This document shows, piece after piece, positions 14,390-23,128 of a stretch of 25,505 nt of DNA. The translations under genes and the position numbers were made by a program. Where the stretch lies: IMG/VR virus record IMGVR_UViG_3300018080_000553, positions 1 to 25,505 of that record; one strand, given 5' to 3'. The first letter of the stretch is position 1. Every line of letters begins with the position of its first letter. The DNA comes from a virus. The notes beneath the pieces were generated by a model that was not told the DNA's origin, searched no databases, and saw nothing but the letters and a program-made list of their open reading frames with translations.

Positions 14390-14869
14390 ATGGCGATTAA
14401 ATTAGACCAATTTAAGAAGTTCAACTGTGTAGAAATCATATCTCAAAGTGATGATGCCGTTGACACGGAAGAAAGTGATTTCGATGAATATCAAGCGACA
14501 GGCGATCAAAAACACCTGGTGTTCGTGGACGGCAAGCAACCAACTAAGTTCATTTGCAATTTTGAGATGAAGGGAAAACAAGCGGCCAGAATCAAAAATG
14601 CGATGGTTGGCGGTCATGATGAAGAGACAAAAAGACCGAAAGTGACCATAGGCGACTGGTCGTTTAAAGTGGTAAAATATGTATTAAAAGACATTCAAAA
14701 TCCAGAGGGTTTGGAAGAAGGACAAGCCATCAAATTTAGAAAAGATAAAGATGGTTATGTTCATGACGAAGTACTCGTTATTTTAGACAGAATAGGCGTT
14801 GTAAGTGAAATATTCACAATGTACTCGAACCTTGTTGGTAGTGGCGCTAGAGATCATACAAAAAACTGA
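14390..14869 (+). CDS. tail assembly chaperone (gpG-like)
   Basis: A 159-residue protein that should bind tail tube subunits and the tape measure during tail assembly and not remain in the virion. The position between tube and tape measure, length, and charged composition (SDDAVDTEESDFDEYQ near the N-terminus) fit this class. It ends at TGA 14867-14869. The codons just before the stop form a slippery sequence, so part of the ribosomes should shift to -1 and extend it into the next frame. TGGAGGAAA at 14378-14386 is a strong ribosome site. Family membership rests mainly on context plus the frameshift signal. Confidence 0.8.
   Translation: MAIKLDQFKKFNCVEIISQSDDAVDTEESDFDEYQATGDQKHLVFVDGKQPTKFICNFEMKGKQAARIKNAMVGGHDEETKRPKVTIGDWSFKVVKYVLKDIQNPEGLEEGQAIKFRKDKDGYVHDEVLVILDRIGVVSEIFTMYSNLVGSGARDHTKN
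14860..14866 (+). promoter_or_regulatory. -1 programmed ribosomal frameshift site A AAA AAC
   Basis: The heptamer AAAAAAC reads ACA AAA AAC TGA in the gpG frame, which is the classic X XXY YYZ slippery sequence with the zero-frame stop directly after it. The -1 frame is open from 14851 and continues without a stop to 15279. Three bases downstream, TTGAG (14870-14874) can pair with CTCAA (14887-14891), a modest stem that may stimulate shifting. Confidence 0.85.
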
Positions 14870-15279
14870 TTGAGGCTCTAGTTGATCTCAACTTTGCTAA
14901 AGAGGGCAGCCGAAAATTATTTGATTGTAAGCTGTGCAGAAAAAACCCAAGTAATGCGAAGATGAGAAAATGCGAAGAGCCCGGTTTCAAGAACATGAAG
15001 CGGCCACGGAAGATAGATGATAAGAGCCTTGAGTATTATTTCTGCGCCGGTAAAGCAACTTGGTATGAAGGACTCGAGACAGTTTACGAAGAGTGCAAAG
15101 TGGCTATGTACACAGGTATTTTACCCGGAGAGGGTAGCTTTTATGAGCAGGACAGTGTTTTCGTTGAAGCCTTTCCTGCTTTTGTCCATAGGTGGAAGGA
15201 AAGAAACTATGGGCGTATATGGGAAGATGTCCGAGATTTTGTAGAGCCTATTCTAAAGTCGTTTGGAACCAAAAAGTAA
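14866..15279 (+). CDS. T-extension of the tail chaperone, made by -1 frameshift
   Basis: Reading continues in the -1 frame from codon CTG 14866 for 137 residues to TAA 15277-15279. It gives a gpG-T fusion of about 296 residues together with the upstream part. The extension starts LIEALVDLNFAKEGSRKLFD and contains C-x2-C and a later C (CKLCRKNPSNAKMRKC), followed by aromatic-rich helices. In lambda-like tails the T-part recruits the tape measure. The internal ATG 14962 has no good ribosome site, so separate translation from there is unlikely. The -1 relation and the slippery site are seen directly. Confidence 0.8.
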   Translation: MIEALVDLNFAKEGSRKLFDCKLCRKNPSNAKMRKCEEPGFKNMKRPRKIDDKSLEYYFCAGKATWYEGLETVYEECKVAMYTGILPGEGSFYEQDSVFVEAFPAFVHRWKERNYGRIWEDVRDFVEPILKSFGTKK

Positions 15280-15289
15280 GGGGCTTGCT

Positions 15290-18200
15290 GTGGCGATCAC
15301 TAAAGATCAAGAATTCAAGATAAAGATATCTGTTGAAGACAACGCCACAGCAGGCTACGAATCCCTTGAAGGCAAATCTGTTGATGTTGTAGAAATATCT
15401 GAAGAGCTTCAAAAACAAGTTGAAGCTGTCACTGTTGCCCTAGAAGCTAATAATGAACAGTTGAAAGTGGCTAACACAGCTATGGACGCAACAGCAGGCG
15501 CTTCAAAAGTGCTTGATTCAAGTATGTCTGTTCTTGAAACAACCCTAAGTGGTATTGTAGCTCTAAATGTAGGTGATGCATTTTCTCCAGGGCTTAGAAA
15601 GGGAATCGCGCAAACATCACTTGCCGTAAGTAATTTCACAACAGATGTTTCTGACTTTGGCAAAACGGTCTCTAAATCATTCACACCTGGAATACTTGGG
15701 CTCGCAGAAAAATCTGCTCTTGCAACACCGGCGCTTTTGGCGCTTAGTTCTGTACTTGCTAAGACTGACAATGAAGCGTTAAAAACAATTGGCACACTTT
15801 CAACACTCGCAGCCATTTTGCTTGGTTCTTTTTCTCTTGCAGTTACTTTTGCACTAAGAGCCGTGGCAAACTTTGCTGAATCAATTGGCGACACTCTTAT
15901 TGCCTCTATGGTTGGTTTTGAAAAGAAGGCAGCAAAGTTTGAGGCTTCACTTTTTAATCTTAAATTTAGTATTGAGGGTATTTCACGCGAGGTTGGTGAA
16001 ACGGCTGTAAACTCATTTAAAAAATGGTCTGCAATAATTGCAGAGACAGACAAAAAGGTGTCTACATCTACGAACAGCCTTGTAAAGATGGTAAACCTTA
16101 TTTCTAACGAGTCTACAGCGCTTGGGCTTAAGCCTGTTGATCAAATAAAGATATACCAAGCTGCTCTTGATGTGGCCGCGAGCCGTGGCAAAGATGCACT
16201 TGAAGTTACAAACGCTCTTCTTAAGGGTCTTGGAAGCACTACAGAACCAGCGTTTAATCTAGGTATTGCCCTTCAAGATACTGCGCTTGCTCATTCGAAG
16301 TACGTTCATGAGTCTGGTAAGTCTGTTGATTCGATGAATGATCAAGAAAAGCAGCTGGCAAAACTTAGTGTTATTTATGAAAATCATAATAGAGTGCTAG
16401 GCGCTGCCGAGCAGCAAATAAACAACATCGCTGGTGCTGACGCGCTTCTTACAAAGCGTATAGAAGTTTTGCAGAGAGAACTTGGCAAGCAGGGTAATGC
16501 CACTCGCGCATTGATTAAGATACAAACTCAGTTCATAAATACACTCATTAATATGCCCGACGTGCTTATAGCAATTGTTGGAGCTGCGCAGGATTTTCTT
16601 GGCGTTTTTCTTAAGATAGCTGGGTTTACACTAAGCTACGTACTTGTACTTGCTGGTCTTACAACAGCGTACAAAATCCTTGCAGCAACTCTTTTAGAAA
16701 ACGCTACTGCCCAGATAGTCTTTACAAAAGCTATGGCATTTACTGGTACTGCACTAGGAGTGCAAACAGTACAGGTAACGTCTTTGTCAGCAGCAATGGT
16801 GAATTTAGCTGCAATAACAAAAGGAGCTGTACTAAGCTCGTTTAAATCACTTGGTGCTGTTCTTTTATCTGTTGGTAAAGCCGTGCTTAAAATGAGCAAA
16901 GCGTTTTTGACAAAGCCGATTGTACTTATTGCAGGTGCGATAGCGGCGGCCGTCTATCTCGTTGTTGAAGCTTTTCAAGACATGAGGAAAGAGATTGATT
17001 TTATTGACGATGCCTTTAAAAGTGTAGGTGAGCTTTTTGAGACCACAGCATCATCGATGTCTATATTTGATACCGCGTGGGAAGCAACAAAAGAGATTGT
17101 GCAAGGCGTTATGAAGGTGCTCGTAAGCCTTACAAAGTTTATGATTGCTGGCCACATGTCTACTATCCTTTTTGTGTCAAAAGCAATTGTAAGGTTAAAA
17201 CTAGCATTTTCAGACGCTGGGGAAGAAACCGAGGCTCTTAAAATGCAGATGGCAGAAATAGACCGAAGAATAAAAGTTCTCGGTGGTTCTGTCGGTGACA
17301 GTATTGCAGAAATAGGCTCGGCGTTTGACACATCGGCTATAGCCGCTGAGAAAGCAGGTGAAGAGTATGAAAAGGCGCGTAAACTTTTAGATACATTCAG
17401 GTCTCAAAATGCGCGTCTTTCAGCAGAGATTGACAAGCAAGTCATATCTATAAGCGTTTGGGGCACTGCTTATGAAAAAGCGGCTTCAGAGGTAGACGTT
17501 TTATCAGTGGCTGCTGGCAATGCTATGTCAAAGTACAGAAACCTTAAAGAAGAAGGTAAAGCCTCTGGTGACGAGATTAAAAAGGCTTGGGCAGACGCCG
17601 TAAAGGCGACTAAAGAACTTGCTATTGCTCACGAGCAAATGAAAAAGATTCGCGCCGATGCAATCCTCGATATGATCGCAAAGACTCAAGATCTTAAAGT
17701 GTCCGAGTTAAAGAGTAGCAAAGAGCTTGTTAAGGCAGCTGAGCTTGAACTTAAGTTAAAACTTGACGCGTTTGATAAAGAGGCTAAAGCGCTTAGAAAA
17801 GTATTTAAGCTAAAAAAAGAAGAATTAAAAATAATTGACGATATGCGTTCTGCTATAGAGAAAGAAGGAGCGGCCAGAATCGCAGCTGCGCAGGAACAAG
17901 AAATAAAGGACGCGCAAGAACAAGCTGGTAAAGGTGCTATTTTATTTGATCAGAGCCAAATACAGACCATTGAATCGGCTCTTGGCGGTACAGCGGCTGA
18001 TTTTGCAAGTGGAATGGCAAGTGCCACATCTGGAGTACTTGGCGTCGTTGCAGCTCTCAACATGATAGTCCAGGCGCTTCAATCTCTCATCGACCTTATT
18101 CCCAATCTAATAGACGGCATTACTGGTCTTTTCACGTCACTAACAGATCTTCCTGCCCGTATATCAGACGCTCTAAAGAACCTAGCTAAGGGAATAACCG

Positions 18201-19987
18201 ATTTTGTATCTGAGTTTATACCAAATTTAATAGACTCTATTGGCGATATTATGATGACAGTCCTTGATTTTTTCATCGAAGGGCTGCCAAAAGCGTTTGA
18301 AAAGTTGATGGAGAAAATACCAGAGGCATTATTAGGGTTGATAGAACGGCTACCAGAAATAGCCTTTAAGTTTGGTCAAGCGCTTGTAATGTTCTTTACA
18401 CGGGGCGCTAAATTTGTTGTCATTTTTGCCACTGCTTTCATTAAGGCAGCGCCAAAGCTGATAACTGCCCTCATTCGCGCCATGCCCGAGATAGCCATGG
18501 GGCTCGTTGATGGAATCATTTTCGCAGGAAAAGAGCTTGTGAACATGATCGCAAATCTCTTTGGTATGGGCGATATCTTCAACATTGACATGGGTAATGT
18601 TCAAGAAAACATCGAGCAAATTGGAGATAGCATAGCTCGGAGCGCATCTAAACTTTTTGAAGTCATTGATCTTACCGCCGAGATGCGTGGGCTTACAATG
18701 TCCGATCGTATCCACGACGCGATTAAATCGGCGATGTGGGACGTACTTGCGTGGCTTCAAAACCTTTGGAAGAAGTTTGTAAAATGGCTTTCAAGCGTTG
18801 GTAAAGCAATCTGGGAAGGGCTAAAGCAAGCTATAATCGACGCTTGGGAATTTATAAAAGAAATGGGCAAAACCATATGGGAAGGGCTCAAAGCTGCCGT
18901 TCAGCAAGCTTGGAACTTCATAAAAGAGATTGGCTCTACTATTTGGGAAGGTCTAAAGAACATAGCTTCACAAGCATCGGCGTTTCTTGAAAACCTTGGT
19001 AAAGACATATGGGAAGGTGTTAAAAAGGGGTTCTCGTCTGCTCTTAACTTTTTTCAAGATATTGGCAGAAACATCTGGGAAGGGTTTTGGAATAACTTCA
19101 AGCAGCTTGGTTCATTTATAACGCGGATATTTGATAGTTTAAACCCAAAGAACTTTTTCCTAAAAATGTTTGATGACTCCGGCGCTTGGGGTACAAGTAC
19201 TGTTGAAAACGCCCTTGGCATTGATGTACCTTTTATAAGCTTTGCTCAAGGCGGCATCGTGCCAGGCTCGGCAGTAACCCGTGGCGATAGTAATTTGAAT
19301 GATCGTGTTTTAGCCCTAGTGTCTCCAGGTGAGGCAATCATACCACGGAGTGATATGGAGAATCCAAGAATAGCCAATATGATTGGTCAGGTTCTTGATG
19401 GAAAAATACCATCTTTTAGTATTGGCGGCGATGTTATTGATTTTGTAACCGGTGGCGGTGATGGTGGCTTTGGTCTTCCAGACCTTGGAGACATTGGCAA
19501 TATTAGCATAGATAATTTTACAAGTTCTATGTCAGCTGCTTGGGAAGGACTTAAATCTGAAGCAAAAGCAGGGTGGAAAACGCTTATAAATGACGCCAAC
19601 ATGTTTATTAAATTTCTTAATCCTGAGTACCTTTGGAGACAGGTGTATGGCAACACTATGAAAGGTATTTGGAGAATGATAGAAGCCAATAAATTTGCCA
19701 CTGGTGGGTACGTGGCTGATTATGGCCTTGCCGAGCCAGGTGAGTTTGTTATGAAGCGATCGGCTGTTGACTCGATCGGAGTAAACACGCTTAACGATAT
19801 GAATAATGGAATGAGTCAAAGGGCAGGAACCGGCGGCGGTATCACTATTCAGAAAATAGAGATCAATGCACGCACGGATCTATCCCCCGCGTCTGTTAGA
19901 AGTGAGATACTCCCAGAAATAGTCAAGGGCATAAAGCGAATGTCGCAAGACGGTTCGTATGTTCTTAGTGCAAAAGGAGTTAGGTAA
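15290..19987 (+). CDS. tape measure protein
   Basis: A 1565-residue protein from GTG 15290, which has TAAGGGG at 15277-15283. A TTG at 15263 in the same frame lacks a site. It sets tail length and travels with the DNA at injection. Long helical regions are mixed with hydrophobic segments at about 180-195, 425-470, 540-562, 915-950 and 1040-1085. Five tandem 22-residue repeats occur at 1174-1283, each starting IWEG. Two GG...PGE motifs (at 1318 and 1469) with the ending FATGGYVADYGLAEPGEF are the usual C-terminal signature. At roughly 0.15 nm per residue it would give a tail near 235 nm. It overlaps the next gene by one base. Confidence 0.92.
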   Translation: MAITKDQEFKIKISVEDNATAGYESLEGKSVDVVEISEELQKQVEAVTVALEANNEQLKVANTAMDATAGASKVLDSSMSVLETTLSGIVALNVGDAFSPGLRKGIAQTSLAVSNFTTDVSDFGKTVSKSFTPGILGLAEKSALATPALLALSSVLAKTDNEALKTIGTLSTLAAILLGSFSLAVTFALRAVANFAESIGDTLIASMVGFEKKAAKFEASLFNLKFSIEGISREVGETAVNSFKKWSAIIAETDKKVSTSTNSLVKMVNLISNESTALGLKPVDQIKIYQAALDVAASRGKDALEVTNALLKGLGSTTEPAFNLGIALQDTALAHSKYVHESGKSVDSMNDQEKQLAKLSVIYENHNRVLGAAEQQINNIAGADALLTKRIEVLQRELGKQGNATRALIKIQTQFINTLINMPDVLIAIVGAAQDFLGVFLKIAGFTLSYVLVLAGLTTAYKILAATLLENATAQIVFTKAMAFTGTALGVQTVQVTSLSAAMVNLAAITKGAVLSSFKSLGAVLLSVGKAVLKMSKAFLTKPIVLIAGAIAAAVYLVVEAFQDMRKEIDFIDDAFKSVGELFETTASSMSIFDTAWEATKEIVQGVMKVLVSLTKFMIAGHMSTILFVSKAIVRLKLAFSDAGEETEALKMQMAEIDRRIKVLGGSVGDSIAEIGSAFDTSAIAAEKAGEEYEKARKLLDTFRSQNARLSAEIDKQVISISVWGTAYEKAASEVDVLSVAAGNAMSKYRNLKEEGKASGDEIKKAWADAVKATKELAIAHEQMKKIRADAILDMIAKTQDLKVSELKSSKELVKAAELELKLKLDAFDKEAKALRKVFKLKKEELKIIDDMRSAIEKEGAARIAAAQEQEIKDAQEQAGKGAILFDQSQIQTIESALGGTAADFASGMASATSGVLGVVAALNMIVQALQSLIDLIPNLIDGITGLFTSLTDLPARISDALKNLAKGITDFVSEFIPNLIDSIGDIMMTVLDFFIEGLPKAFEKLMEKIPEALLGLIERLPEIAFKFGQALVMFFTRGAKFVVIFATAFIKAAPKLITALIRAMPEIAMGLVDGIIFAGKELVNMIANLFGMGDIFNIDMGNVQENIEQIGDSIARSASKLFEVIDLTAEMRGLTMSDRIHDAIKSAMWDVLAWLQNLWKKFVKWLSSVGKAIWEGLKQAIIDAWEFIKEMGKTIWEGLKAAVQQAWNFIKEIGSTIWEGLKNIASQASAFLENLGKDIWEGVKKGFSSALNFFQDIGRNIWEGFWNNFKQLGSFITRIFDSLNPKNFFLKMFDDSGAWGTSTVENALGIDVPFISFAQGGIVPGSAVTRGDSNLNDRVLALVSPGEAIIPRSDMENPRIANMIGQVLDGKIPSFSIGGDVIDFVTGGGDGGFGLPDLGDIGNISIDNFTSSMSAAWEGLKSEAKAGWKTLINDANMFIKFLNPEYLWRQVYGNTMKGIWRMIEANKFATGGYVADYGLAEPGEFVMKRSAVDSIGVNTLNDMNNGMSQRAGTGGGITIQKIEINARTDLSPASVRSEILPEIVKGIKRMSQDGSYVLSAKGVR
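18809..19138 (+). repeat. five tandem 22-residue repeats in the tape measure
   Basis: Units start at 18809, 18875, 18941, 19007 and 19073, each exactly 66 bases long. Each opens with IWEG and carries an aromatic residue (F) around position 15 and a G around position 20 in units 1 to 4. The protein-level identity is high, but the DNA copies are diverged, so the repeat is old and maintained by selection. Confidence 0.85.
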
Positions 19988-21396
19988 TGGCTGAAGGGTA
20001 TCTTGATCGAGAATATTTAGAAGATGAATACCTCTCGGGTATAAACGACCCGCCTAGCGGCATGCAGGTAAATCAGGTAATTAGAAAACAAGCCACAACG
20101 GGCATGCAGGCTGACCAAGCTATTATTGATAGCCATGCATCTGGCATGCAGGCAGCTATGACTGTTGTTGATATGCTTAATGCAGCTGGCATGCAAGCAA
20201 ACATGATCACAGATACCAGTGGTATTTTTGGTTTTCAAGTTGACATGAATATAGGCGATATCCCAACCGTTGGTGGTATGCAGGCCAAGCAGTACCCTCT
20301 AAGACATTGGCTTTGTGATGAAGGGTACCTTGAAACGCCTTATCTTGAAGAGTCATATCTGAGTTACTGCATGCGTGCGTTTCTCGGTATGCAGGCTCGC
20401 CAGCTTGTACTTGAAACAGCTGAGTCTGGCATGCAAGCTGAGATGCACATAGTGGACAAATCACTTATCACAGGTATGCAGACCTCACAGGTAATCACAA
20501 AAGAAGAAACCCTTGGCATGCAGGCAACGCAGATACGTGTTGTTAAAACAGGTATGCAGGCTGCCATGGTAATCTATAATAATACTCAGCTTCGAATACT
20601 CTGTGAATTTCCAAGCCGTGGAACCGAGGCGCTTGCTGGACTTAACTGGGTCATGAGCCCAACAGAAGCAGCTGGTGATTTCAGTCCAAATAATCTTAAC
20701 ACAGATATAATCGAGCAAGTTACGCGCTCGGTAACAGCTGGCAGCATAACTCTTACATGTGACACAGGACTTAGTCAGGGCGTCCCAGTTGATACAATCG
20801 CGATACTTGGTCACAACCTTACAAAATCAGCTATTGTGCAAGTACAGGGTTCAAAGAATCCATCTTTTTCGCCGTCTGATATAGTTTTTACTATGGAGAC
20901 GCAGCTTGATGATATGTACTGGATAGCCGAAACGCTTCCAACACTTATTGGTCAGAACAGGTACTGGCGCTTTACTATTCAAGATCCAACAAACACAGAC
21001 GGATACATAGAGATTGGTACAATCTTGTTTGGTGTCAGCGATATTTTTACAACTTCAGAGTGTTTTCAAAATCCAATTGAGCACGGGCTAAAACATTATA
21101 AGGACGAGGTAGAGACCGAAGGTTTTACCAACATCATGAACGATCGCGCTCTTAGAAAATGGTTAAGACTTAGCTTTGAAGATTTAAATTATCTTAAGGG
21201 CAATTTCAAATTGATTGATGACATGGTTAAGTATGCGCGTACAAGTCTTAAATGTCTTGTGATACCGACGCCGCTGTATCCAGAGAGATACGCCGTGTTT
21301 GCTAAACTTGTGCAGCTACCATCGTATTCTAACCGCGTTCTTGAAGAAGACGCCGACTACACATCATTTTCGCTTGAATGGGATGAAAGTAAGTAA
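19987..21396 (+). CDS. GMQ-repeat distal tail protein
   Basis: A 469-residue protein. It starts with EGYLDREYLEDEYLSG, followed by eleven GMQ or GFQ repeats (residues 25-190) spaced 14-15 residues apart. One longer gap (97 to 134) holds a second EGYLETPYLEESYLS copy. The C-terminal 270 residues form a beta-rich domain with DTIAILGHNLT, YWRFTIQDPTNTDGYIEIG and a final SFSLEWDES, resembling distal tail or baseplate proteins with a jelly-roll-like part. The start overlaps the tape measure stop by one base, and the stop overlaps the next start in the same way. It should sit at the tail tip. The GMQ repeats are not recognised. Confidence 0.6.
   Translation: MAEGYLDREYLEDEYLSGINDPPSGMQVNQVIRKQATTGMQADQAIIDSHASGMQAAMTVVDMLNAAGMQANMITDTSGIFGFQVDMNIGDIPTVGGMQAKQYPLRHWLCDEGYLETPYLEESYLSYCMRAFLGMQARQLVLETAESGMQAEMHIVDKSLITGMQTSQVITKEETLGMQATQIRVVKTGMQAAMVIYNNTQLRILCEFPSRGTEALAGLNWVMSPTEAAGDFSPNNLNTDIIEQVTRSVTAGSITLTCDTGLSQGVPVDTIAILGHNLTKSAIVQVQGSKNPSFSPSDIVFTMETQLDDMYWIAETLPTLIGQNRYWRFTIQDPTNTDGYIEIGTILFGVSDIFTTSECFQNPIEHGLKHYKDEVETEGFTNIMNDRALRKWLRLSFEDLNYLKGNFKLIDDMVKYARTSLKCLVIPTPLYPERYAVFAKLVQLPSYSNRVLEEDADYTSFSLEWDESK
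20059..20580 (+). repeat. eleven GMQ/GFQ repeats of about 14 residues
   Basis: The repeats begin at residues 25, 39, 53, 68, 82, 97, 134, 148, 163, 177 and 189. The consensus is [S/T/A/L]GMQ-A-x-[Q/M]-x-I followed by a variable loop. At the DNA level GGCATGCAGG or a close variant recurs, so SphI-type GCATGC sites cluster here. The short regular period suggests a beta-solenoid or a repeated binding loop. Confidence 0.85.
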
Positions 21397-23111
21397 TGTC
21401 TAGTGTAAACAGAAGGGAATATCTAACCGCAAATGTGCTTGATCAAGCATTTCTTGACCGATGTCAGGACAATCTTGATAACGGGCTGCACATGGTTGTG
21501 GTTATCGATACGCCTACTGGATACATATACGCATCAGATAGAAACAAGTACATCAACTCAACGTTTTATGAAGCTTTAACTCAGTTCCCTATCATCAGTC
21601 GTACTGTCGGCGATTGGTTAAGCCCAGAGATAGAATTCTCAAGCCTTGACCTGGTGCTCAGTAACGTCGATGGCCGGTTTAATAACTTTGTCCCTGGCGG
21701 CGTCGATTACGACGGCTGGATAGGAAAGACAGTTACTGTAAGTCTTGGGCTCAGAGACGTAGCCAGCACATATAGTGATATTTATAAGGGAGTGGTGACA
21801 GAGATTGGTGGTTTTAAACGCGACGTTCAAAAGATCACGCTTAGGTCTCGTGATGATTTTGACAAAGCAAACAAAACGATGCCAACAACAGCTCTTACGT
21901 CCACTTCGTTCCCAGACCTTGAAGAAAATTTTGAAGGGCTTGTAGCCCCGTATATACTTGGTGATTGGACAGTAAACTTGAATCCAAACGGAGCGTCAAT
22001 ACCAGCGTTTCCCGTCAACGGCGCGAACGCAGGTGTAATTGCAGGAACGACTGCGCTTCAGCTTGTCATCTCCGATAATGCTAACAGTTATTTTGATAGC
22101 TCACATGTGTATGTAAAACGAGGCGAGCAGTACTTTGTGTTCGACAGCGGTGATATCGCAGTAAACGGTGATAAAAATCTTGTAGAAATTACGCAGGGTG
22201 CTGGCGGTGGCACAACAACGGTTGAAGACGGTGATCCGTACCTTTACACAAATGGAGACGCATTTTTTGTACGGGTTAAGGGCAAAGACCTTGGCAGCTA
22301 TGATGATAATATCATCTGGCAAGCACGTGAAATACTGATGGACTACGGTGGTCTATCCTCTGGTGATTTTGATGCAAATTGGGCGACGTACCGAGACAAG
22401 GCAACGCCAGCTGAGAGCGCGACGGCGAGTATAAAAGCGCGGGTATGGGTTGGAGAGCCACAGGAAACAGTAAAGTATGTTCTTCAGATGCTTGAGCAAG
22501 TTCGCCTTGAGGCATTTGTCAGTAGAGACCAAAAGTTTAAATTAAACTCCATGCATTTTGATGACTTTATCGCGCCTGCAAGTATCAGTTATTCAGTAAA
22601 AAATTGGGACTTGTCAAAAAGTTCATTCTCCCCAGTCTCGGACGATATAAACACGTGGAATCGTGCGAAAGGTGACTACAATTTTGACCCGAATAAAAAT
22701 GAGAACCTTTTTAGCACGGACATTTATAGAAATCAGGCCGCGATTACGCAGGCTGGGAAAGAGATCAGCAAGCTTATCGTCTTTCCAAACCTATATGTAA
22801 AAAGCGATGTCATAAATCAGCTCTCTGAGACTCTAAAACTTGCCTCGGCATACCCTGAGTATATCGAAGCTACCTTGTCTTCACGGGCCATTTTGCGAGA
22901 CATTGGCGACTTTGTTCTAGTAGATGTTAAAATCGGGTCATCTATATTCTCTGAAGTGCCTGCTATGATTAGAGAAATAGGATATGACCCGGATGGCATG
23001 AAAGTGCCCTGTAAACTTTTATCTCTTCAGATGGTTCCCTATACTGGATATGCTCCTACATATTCTGGTATTGTTGGTGGAAGCACTGCAACCATAACGC
23101 AAGAAACATAA
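21396..23111 (+). CDS. tail hub / baseplate protein
   Basis: A 571-residue protein. The first 200 residues follow a known tail-hub layout: a start such as NVLDQAFLDRC, YEALTQFPIISRTVGDWLSP, then LEFSSLDLVLSN.DG.FN-like SSLDLVLSNVDGRFNNFVPGG, YKGVVTEIGG, and KITLRSRDD. Later parts hold beta-rich regions and a C-terminal LRDIGDFVLVDVKIG. Such proteins form the hub to which the distal ring and tip attach. It is placed between the distal protein and fibre genes, with a one-base TAATG overlap. The exact family is inferred from pattern. Confidence 0.65.
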   Translation: MSSVNRREYLTANVLDQAFLDRCQDNLDNGLHMVVVIDTPTGYIYASDRNKYINSTFYEALTQFPIISRTVGDWLSPEIEFSSLDLVLSNVDGRFNNFVPGGVDYDGWIGKTVTVSLGLRDVASTYSDIYKGVVTEIGGFKRDVQKITLRSRDDFDKANKTMPTTALTSTSFPDLEENFEGLVAPYILGDWTVNLNPNGASIPAFPVNGANAGVIAGTTALQLVISDNANSYFDSSHVYVKRGEQYFVFDSGDIAVNGDKNLVEITQGAGGGTTTVEDGDPYLYTNGDAFFVRVKGKDLGSYDDNIIWQAREILMDYGGLSSGDFDANWATYRDKATPAESATASIKARVWVGEPQETVKYVLQMLEQVRLEAFVSRDQKFKLNSMHFDDFIAPASISYSVKNWDLSKSSFSPVSDDINTWNRAKGDYNFDPNKNENLFSTDIYRNQAAITQAGKEISKLIVFPNLYVKSDVINQLSETLKLASAYPEYIEATLSSRAILRDIGDFVLVDVKIGSSIFSEVPAMIREIGYDPDGMKVPCKLLSLQMVPYTGYAPTYSGIVGGSTATITQET

Positions 23112-23128
23112 ATCAATAGGAGTATACA

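Noticed and set aside
14962-15279. Independent 105-residue gene starting at ATG 14962
   Set aside because: No ribosome site precedes it, and the frame is open back to the slippery heptamer, so it is the C-terminal part of a frameshift product.
15409-16053. 214-codon minus-strand frame inside the tape measure gene
   Set aside because: It is entirely antisense to a clear gene, Ser/Ala-rich as a mirror of that gene's codons, with no ribosome site.
15263-19987. TTG 15263 as start of the tape measure
   Set aside because: No ribosome site precedes it and it would overlap the chaperone frame. GTG 15290 has TAAGGGG well placed.
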